Assembly (NCBI GenBank): GCA_023228145.1
Contig: JALOBU010000013.1
Coordinates: 35,587-99,586 of the forward strand
From: Bacteroidales bacterium
Lineage (GTDB): Bacteria; Bacteroidota; Bacteroidia; Bacteroidales; CAIWKO01
Direction of reading: 5' to 3'
DNA: 64,000 bases
Position numbers and translations under genes: made by a program. How positions within the stretch are numbered: the first letter of the stretch is position 1; the number at the start of each line of letters is the position of its first letter. Below the pieces are notes generated by a model. That model saw nothing but the letters and a program-made list of their open reading frames with translations. It made no database searches and had not been told where the DNA came from. Below, piece after piece: positions 59,582 through 64,000 of this stretch.

Positions 59582-61582
59582 ATGCTGAAAAAATTATTTC
59601 CTTTAGTAATTTTCTGCATTTTTCTCAGAATATCTTTATCAACAGTCATGGCACAGTTTGTTGTCATCAACGAGATATGTACCAGCCCTGCACCCGGTAT
59701 TTATGGCTCTACAATAAATGCTAATTCTTTGTATAATATCATGGTTGATGAGCAGCCGCCTTATAACCGAGAATGGATTGAATTATATAATGATCACCCT
59801 TGCAATAGTGCCGATATCAGTTGTTACACACTTGCAGGGAATATGCTTCAGCAAACAACCACCGGTACTACTCCGAATTGGGGAGCTTTCACATTTCCGG
59901 CTGGCACTGTGATTCCTCCTTTAGGTTTCATTATTGTGGGAGGCAATAATTCGCAGGTGCCCTTACTGGATTTCAACCTGAACTATTACCGGCAGAATTC
60001 TTTCGGTGTTCAATATCTTGATGGTGACCCAACCAGATGGTTTCTGCGCGATGAATATGGTTGGTTGGCATTGTATGCTCCTGACGGCAGCGTTATCGAT
60101 GCGGTTTACTGGGATGCTTATGGCAACCCGTCAAATATTAATTTCCAACCGGAGTATCAGCAAAATGTGGTTACTCAAACTTCATGTAGCGGAACACAAT
60201 CACTTGCAGCAGCACGAAACATTCCTGACATTGAATTTCTTGGAGCATGCCAGTCAGGTACGAATGTTTCGTTTCAGCGTACCTATGATGGCTCAGATGA
60301 ATGGGCTTCTGGCCCGCAGATACCAACACCTCACGTATGTAACAGCAATTGCACAGGACCGCCAATACTTACCTTTAGCGTTCAAAATACCGGTTGCCAG
60401 GGAAATGACGGAAGTATCACTATTTATATACAGGACGGGCATACAGGGCCATACACCATCAATTGGTTACAGCCGGCAGGGTTGCATTCGCCAACTATTG
60501 AAGGACTGGCTCCCGGTACGTACATAGTTCAGGTTGTAGATGCTTACGATTGTTTTATTGTTTACGATACAATAACTGTGACAGGTACTTCAAACCCGGA
60601 AGTATTTATTGACAGTGTGCTTAATGAAATGTGCAGTTATTCCAATGGCGCTATATACATTCATGCCATAGCAGGCAGCCCTCCTTATTCTTATTTGTGG
60701 ACTCCGTCTAATCAAAACAGCCAAAACCTTACAGGTGTACATGCCGGAAATTATTCAGTATTGGTAACAGATATTAACGGATGCACAGCCACAGCGCAGG
60801 CAGAAATAACAAATACTCCGCCGCCTATTGTTTTTTTTGAATATATTTATCCCGATACCTGTCATAAACAAACAGGAGCTGCATCTGTAGTGGTATTAGG
60901 TGGTTTTCCTCCTTACCAATATCATTGGAGTGTTTCCGATTCTATTTATGGAACTGCTGTGTCTTGCCTGAACGAAGGAAATTATTCCTTGACAGTTACC
61001 GACAGCCTTTGCCAAGTGTTAGTTCCTTTCAATATTCCTCTTATTCCCGGGCCGGAAGCCGATTTTAAAACCTATCCCCCGGTAACAACCATTGATAATC
61101 CTTCCTTTCGTTTTGAGGATTGGTCTTTTGGAGTGATAAATGACTGGCACTGGAATTTTGGGGATGGCACCGGCAGTGATGGTAAAGATGCATTTCATAC
61201 TTATGCTGATACAGGGAAATACAAAGTTGTTTTGCAAATATCTAACAAGGAGGGTTGCAAGGATACCATAAGTAAGATGATAATTGTTTTAGACAAAATA
61301 ACTTTATTTATACCGAACTCTTTTACACCCAATGGTGACGGAATTAATGATTACTTTTTTGCACTTGGCCAGAATATAATGGATTATGAATTTTATTTGT
61401 ATAATCGCTGGGGGGAATTAATATTTCATTCAGAAGATATTTATCAGCAATGGGATGGTAAATATAAAGGCAAGATAGTAGAAGAAAGTGTGTACAATTG
61501 GGTGGTTTTTTATACAGAAGACAGGGCGGGCATAATCAGAACCCCGAAAGCCATGAAAGGTTCACTCACCATTATAAAGTAA
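59582..61582 (+). CDS. Lamin-tail/SprB-repeat/PKD protein with gliding-type T9SS domain
   Basis: The 666-residue secreted protein begins with a signal peptide (residues about 1-26). In order: an LTD-like domain (QFVVINEICTSPAPG, EWIELYND), two or three SprB-like repeats (NTGCQGNDGSITIYI, PYTINWLQPAG, SPPYSYLWTPSNQNSQNLTG, GNYSVLVTDINGCTATAQAE), a PKD domain (FRFEDWSFGVINDWHWNFGD, YADTGKYKVVLQISNKEG), and a type B gliding-motility C-terminal domain (FIPNSFTPNGDGINDYFFAL to KGSLTIIK). SprB-type proteins are surface adhesins moved by the gliding machinery, but this one may only be a surface adhesin. A weak hairpin with T run follows near 61593-61620. Confidence 0.88.
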   Translation: MLKKLFPLVIFCIFLRISLSTVMAQFVVINEICTSPAPGIYGSTINANSLYNIMVDEQPPYNREWIELYNDHPCNSADISCYTLAGNMLQQTTTGTTPNWGAFTFPAGTVIPPLGFIIVGGNNSQVPLLDFNLNYYRQNSFGVQYLDGDPTRWFLRDEYGWLALYAPDGSVIDAVYWDAYGNPSNINFQPEYQQNVVTQTSCSGTQSLAAARNIPDIEFLGACQSGTNVSFQRTYDGSDEWASGPQIPTPHVCNSNCTGPPILTFSVQNTGCQGNDGSITIYIQDGHTGPYTINWLQPAGLHSPTIEGLAPGTYIVQVVDAYDCFIVYDTITVTGTSNPEVFIDSVLNEMCSYSNGAIYIHAIAGSPPYSYLWTPSNQNSQNLTGVHAGNYSVLVTDINGCTATAQAEITNTPPPIVFFEYIYPDTCHKQTGAASVVVLGGFPPYQYHWSVSDSIYGTAVSCLNEGNYSLTVTDSLCQVLVPFNIPLIPGPEADFKTYPPVTTIDNPSFRFEDWSFGVINDWHWNFGDGTGSDGKDAFHTYADTGKYKVVLQISNKEGCKDTISKMIIVLDKITLFIPNSFTPNGDGINDYFFALGQNIMDYEFYLYNRWGELIFHSEDIYQQWDGKYKGKIVEESVYNWVVFYTEDRAGIIRTPKAMKGSLTIIK

Positions 61583-61592
61583 AGTCTTTTAA

Positions 61593-61620
61593 ATAAAAAA
61601 TTGCTTGTAAGCGTTTTTTT
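61593..61620 (+). terminator. Weak terminator after the SprB-like gene
   Basis: GCT/AGC core in TTGCTTGTAAGCG with flanking A and T runs, ending in seven T. The stem is short, so efficiency is uncertain. Confidence 0.4.
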
Positions 61621-61678
61621 ACGAAATTTGCAGATGTTTTCGCTTAGAACAAACCCTTAAAACTTAATATTCGGAAGT

Positions 61679-63229
61679 ATGATTACACTAGGTTCACATG
61701 ATCTCACGCTGGAAGAAATATACCGTATTGTTTTTCACAAAGAAGAAATAAACGTTAGCGAAGAATCATTGAAAAAAGTCAGCGACTGTCATGATTTTCT
61801 TAAAGAATTCAGCGAGGATAAGGTGATATACGGCATTAACACCGGTTTAGGACCCATGGCTCCGTATAAGATAGAAAAAGAAAACCGCCAGAAGTTGCAG
61901 TATAATGCTATACGCAGCCATTGCTCCGGATGTGGAGAGCCTTTGCCTGACAAATATGCCAAAGCGGCTATGTTGTCGCGCCTTAATACCCAGCTTCGTG
62001 GATATTCAGGCATACACCCTGAAGTAATCGAACTGCTTACTTTACTGATTAACAGAAATATTTCTCCAGTCATTCCCGAACATGGTGGTGTTGGAGCCAG
62101 CGGTGATCTGGTTCAATTAGCGCACCTTGCATTGATGCTTATCGGAGAAGGAGACGTCTGGTATAAAGGTAAAATCATGTCTACACATGAAGTTTTTGCG
62201 GCTGAAAAAATCAAACCCGTATCTATGCATATCAGGGAAGGTTTGTCATTGATAAACGGCACTTCTGTTATGACGGGAATCGGTGTGATAAACCTTATGA
62301 ACGCATACAACCTGATGAACTGGTCAGTGTTTGCTTCATGCCTTATCAATGAAATAGTATGTTCGTTTGACGACCATTATTCTGAGGAACTGAATAAGGT
62401 GAAGCGCCACAAAGGCCAGGAAAAAATTGCCGGTTATATGAGGAATGTCCTTTCCGACAGCAAGCTGATACGCAAACGCCAGGAGCATCTTTACGGCAGG
62501 GAGTTTAAGGAAGAAATACTTGCGGATAAGGTGCAGGAGTATTATTCGTTGCGTTGTGTGCCGCAGATACTTGGGCCTGTGTACGACACCCTGGTAAACA
62601 GCGAAGAAATTCTGGTGTATGAATTTAATTCAGTGAATGACAATCCCGTGATTGACATGGAAAACGAAAACATTTTTCATGGTGGAAATTTCCACGGGGA
62701 TTATGTTTCGCTGGAAATGGATAAAATAAAAACGGTTATCACAAAACTTTCCATGCTTGCCGAGCGCCAGCTGAATTATTTGCTGAACCCCCGCCTCAAC
62801 GAGCTGCTTCCGCCCTTTGTCAACCTGGGCACATTGGGGTTGAATTTCGGGATGCAGGGTGTTCAATTTACGGCTACTTCAAGCGTGGCAGAAAATCAGA
62901 CACTTTCATTTCCAAATTATGTGCACAGTATTTCATGCAACAACGACAATCAGGATATTGTGAGCATGGGAACCAATTCGGCGTGGATAGCCAAACGTGT
63001 GATTGGCAATACTTATGATGTCCTTGCTATCGAACTGATAACATTAATACAGGCCGTGGATTATCTGAAATATCAGGAAAGGCTTTCGGGTTTCAGCAGG
63101 CATATTTACAATAAACTCAGAGAAATTGTGCCGGCTTTTGCTGAAGACAGCACCAAATCAAAAGACATCAAGGCAATACGAAAGTTTATGCAAAACTTCC
63201 GCCTGAGGCCGGATATTAAATTGCCTTAG
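61679..63229 (+). CDS. Aromatic amino-acid ammonia-lyase (tyrosine/histidine type)
   Basis: The 516-residue MIO-enzyme shows YGINTGLGP with catalytic Tyr51, the selectivity loop SHCSGCGEPLP (His81), and HGGVGASGDLVQLAHLAL with the self-cyclising Ala-Ser-Gly at 140-142. GTSVMTGIGVINLMNAYNLM, EYYSLRCVPQILGPV, FNSVNDNPVID and NQDIVSMGTNSAW are also present. From memory it resembles Flavobacterium tyrosine ammonia-lyase closely, including SHSSG and QEYYSLRC segments. It makes p-coumarate or urocanate. No pigment cluster or hut genes lie alongside. Length matches bacterial members. Confidence 0.85.
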   Translation: MITLGSHDLTLEEIYRIVFHKEEINVSEESLKKVSDCHDFLKEFSEDKVIYGINTGLGPMAPYKIEKENRQKLQYNAIRSHCSGCGEPLPDKYAKAAMLSRLNTQLRGYSGIHPEVIELLTLLINRNISPVIPEHGGVGASGDLVQLAHLALMLIGEGDVWYKGKIMSTHEVFAAEKIKPVSMHIREGLSLINGTSVMTGIGVINLMNAYNLMNWSVFASCLINEIVCSFDDHYSEELNKVKRHKGQEKIAGYMRNVLSDSKLIRKRQEHLYGREFKEEILADKVQEYYSLRCVPQILGPVYDTLVNSEEILVYEFNSVNDNPVIDMENENIFHGGNFHGDYVSLEMDKIKTVITKLSMLAERQLNYLLNPRLNELLPPFVNLGTLGLNFGMQGVQFTATSSVAENQTLSFPNYVHSISCNNDNQDIVSMGTNSAWIAKRVIGNTYDVLAIELITLIQAVDYLKYQERLSGFSRHIYNKLREIVPAFAEDSTKSKDIKAIRKFMQNFRLRPDIKLP

Positions 63230-63675
63230 TTTTTTATTTTCAGGGTTATTGACGATACCGTAAATTCCTGCCCTTGTTGATTTTTACAAACTATATCTTC
63301 AACATATACTTTATCTCCGGCGTTTTGTTTGTCAACCAGGGTAGTTTGCCTTTTATTCAAGGTGTTGCCTTCTGTTTGCACTACATTGCAAAGGTCATCA
63401 CCTACATTAAGTGTTACTGTAAATGAGGTAATATTATAGCCCGGAATGTCAATGCTGATGGTAGCTTCATTCAGTTCGGAGATGGTGATTTCACCACCGT
63501 TCGTTCCGTTAATCAATGCTTTAGCTCCTGCCAGTGTTGGTAAACTTGATGCGGAAGTTTGCTGAGCTATTGCTGAACCGGCAAATAAAATCAAAATGAT
63601 AAGGGTTAAGGAAGAAATGATTTTTTTATAACATAAATAGTTTAAACCCGTTGTGCTATTAACATGCGAGAGCAA
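63226..63675 (-). CDS. Secreted beta-sandwich-like protein with unclear start
   Basis: The frame is open from 63786, but the signal peptide (CYKKIISSLTLIILILFAGS, then AIAQQ) sits at about residue 54 of that frame and has no ATG directly before it: the only ATG nearby (ATGTTATAA) is out of frame and stops. TTG 63675 is the first plausible start and is used here, giving 149 codons. The mature part (LPTLAGAKALINGTNGGEIT, ITSFTVTLNVGDDLCNVVQT, AGDKVYVEDIVCKNQQGQEF) is beta-rich with unknown function. The IS982 transposase tail ends only about 50 bases upstream, so insertion may have removed the native start and promoter. Confidence 0.55.
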   Translation of the reverse strand: MLSHVNSTTGLNYLCYKKIISSLTLIILILFAGSAIAQQTSASSLPTLAGAKALINGTNGGEITISELNEATISIDIPGYNITSFTVTLNVGDDLCNVVQTEGNTLNKRQTTLVDKQNAGDKVYVEDIVCKNQQGQEFTVSSITLKIKN

Positions 63676-63724
63676 ATTTAAGATGATTAATGGGTTTATT
63701 GTTTTGAAAATTAATAAATTGTAA

Positions 63725-64000
63725 TCATGTAAGAGCAGCGATTTTAGAAAGGATCCGAATAGTGAGTCCAGCGAACGATTTAACATAATTACGTTTAAGC
63801 ATAAACTGATCGCAGAGCTGAGAGAAAATAGTTTCTATTCTTTTTCTGAATCGTTTAAAAATAAATGGATAGTGTTCTTTGATATGCTGGTTGTTTCTAT
63901 TGGGAGTTGCAAGGTTAATATTACAGGAAGTGAATAAATCTAATTGATGCGTTTTTGACAAGTAGCCTTTATCTCCTAACAAAACAAAATTGTTTAATCC
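63725..64000 (-). mobile_element. IS982-family transposase, C-terminal part, cut by window edge
   Basis: Reading on the minus strand from the edge: GLNNFVLLGDKGYLSKTHQL, NINLATPNRNNQHIKEHYPF, FRKRIETIFSQLCDQFMLKR, VKSFAGLTIRILSKIAALT, ending at TGA 63725-63727. The GDKGY motif and RKRIETIFSQL with the final Glu are the second half of the IS982 DDE core. The rest of the gene and the far inverted repeat lie beyond base 64000. The near end of the element must be between about 63690 and 63725, but no inverted-repeat pair can be checked here. Confidence 0.85.

Overview
The window is AT-rich chromosomal DNA from a member of the Bacteroidota. The lineage marks are: promoters of the TTG-N19/20-TAnnTTTG type, six proteins with type IX secretion (T9SS) C-terminal sorting domains plus the T9SS component PorQ, an LptD of the Bacteroidetes type, a bTHX ribosomal protein, a DUF3822-rsmD pair and C1B-type cysteine peptidases. 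Menaquinone synthesis by the futalosine route (MqnA), an SsnA-type aminohydrolase and a dihydropyrimidinase fit an uncultured, possibly anaerobic, Bacteroidales-like organism. That lineage guess is inference.

Layout. 1-2.9 kb: end of ribH, then fmt, an HU gene with a textbook promoter and terminator, a TrmH-type rRNA/tRNA methyltransferase, and a bTHX protein with a long Lys-rich tail. 2.9-9.7 kb (minus): a possible five-gene unit with two giant right-handed beta-helix T9SS proteins, a secreted HExxH protein and two unknowns. 9.8-16 kb: a 2066-residue alpha-2-macroglobulin with an intact CxEQ thioester. 16-24.3 kb (minus): dihydropyrimidinase, SsnA-like aminohydrolase, a divergent long GAPDH, and a 1362-residue protein joining about 870 unassigned residues to a PPDK-type ATP-grasp and phosphohistidine domain but lacking the PEP/pyruvate TIM barrel. 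This is the strongest candidate for undescribed biochemistry. 24.6-34.3 kb: small envelope proteins, an RsmI-like methylase, a DUF4139-like protein, an SRPBCC/GyrI-like fusion, a C1 peptidase, PorQ, ribD and a TonB-type protein. 34.5-38.7 kb: clpB and a radical SAM enzyme.

38.8-48.3 kb: T9SS substrates (lectin-like, unknown, endonuclease I) surround an envelope-assembly block of rsmD, DUF3822, lptD, amidase and MlaD-like MCE protein. 48.4-54.1 kb: a bile-acid-type symporter, an IS982 remnant, a GreA/B-family factor, mqnA, a FabD-like protein, a PNPOx-like protein and a DEAD-box helicase. 54.1-57.3 kb: two tandem tRNA-Leu genes, a 5'-truncated IS4 transposase, and a CHASE2 gene split by one in-frame stop. 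57.4-64 kb: HAD and alpha/beta hydrolases, lysoplasmalogenase, a SprB/PKD gliding-type T9SS protein, an aromatic amino-acid ammonia-lyase, and an IS982 copy running off the right edge next to a small secreted protein whose start is unclear.

Most genes are housekeeping or envelope functions. Mobile-element damage is concentrated at 49.5-55.6 kb and at the right edge. No CRISPR array, prophage or recognised defence system was seen.
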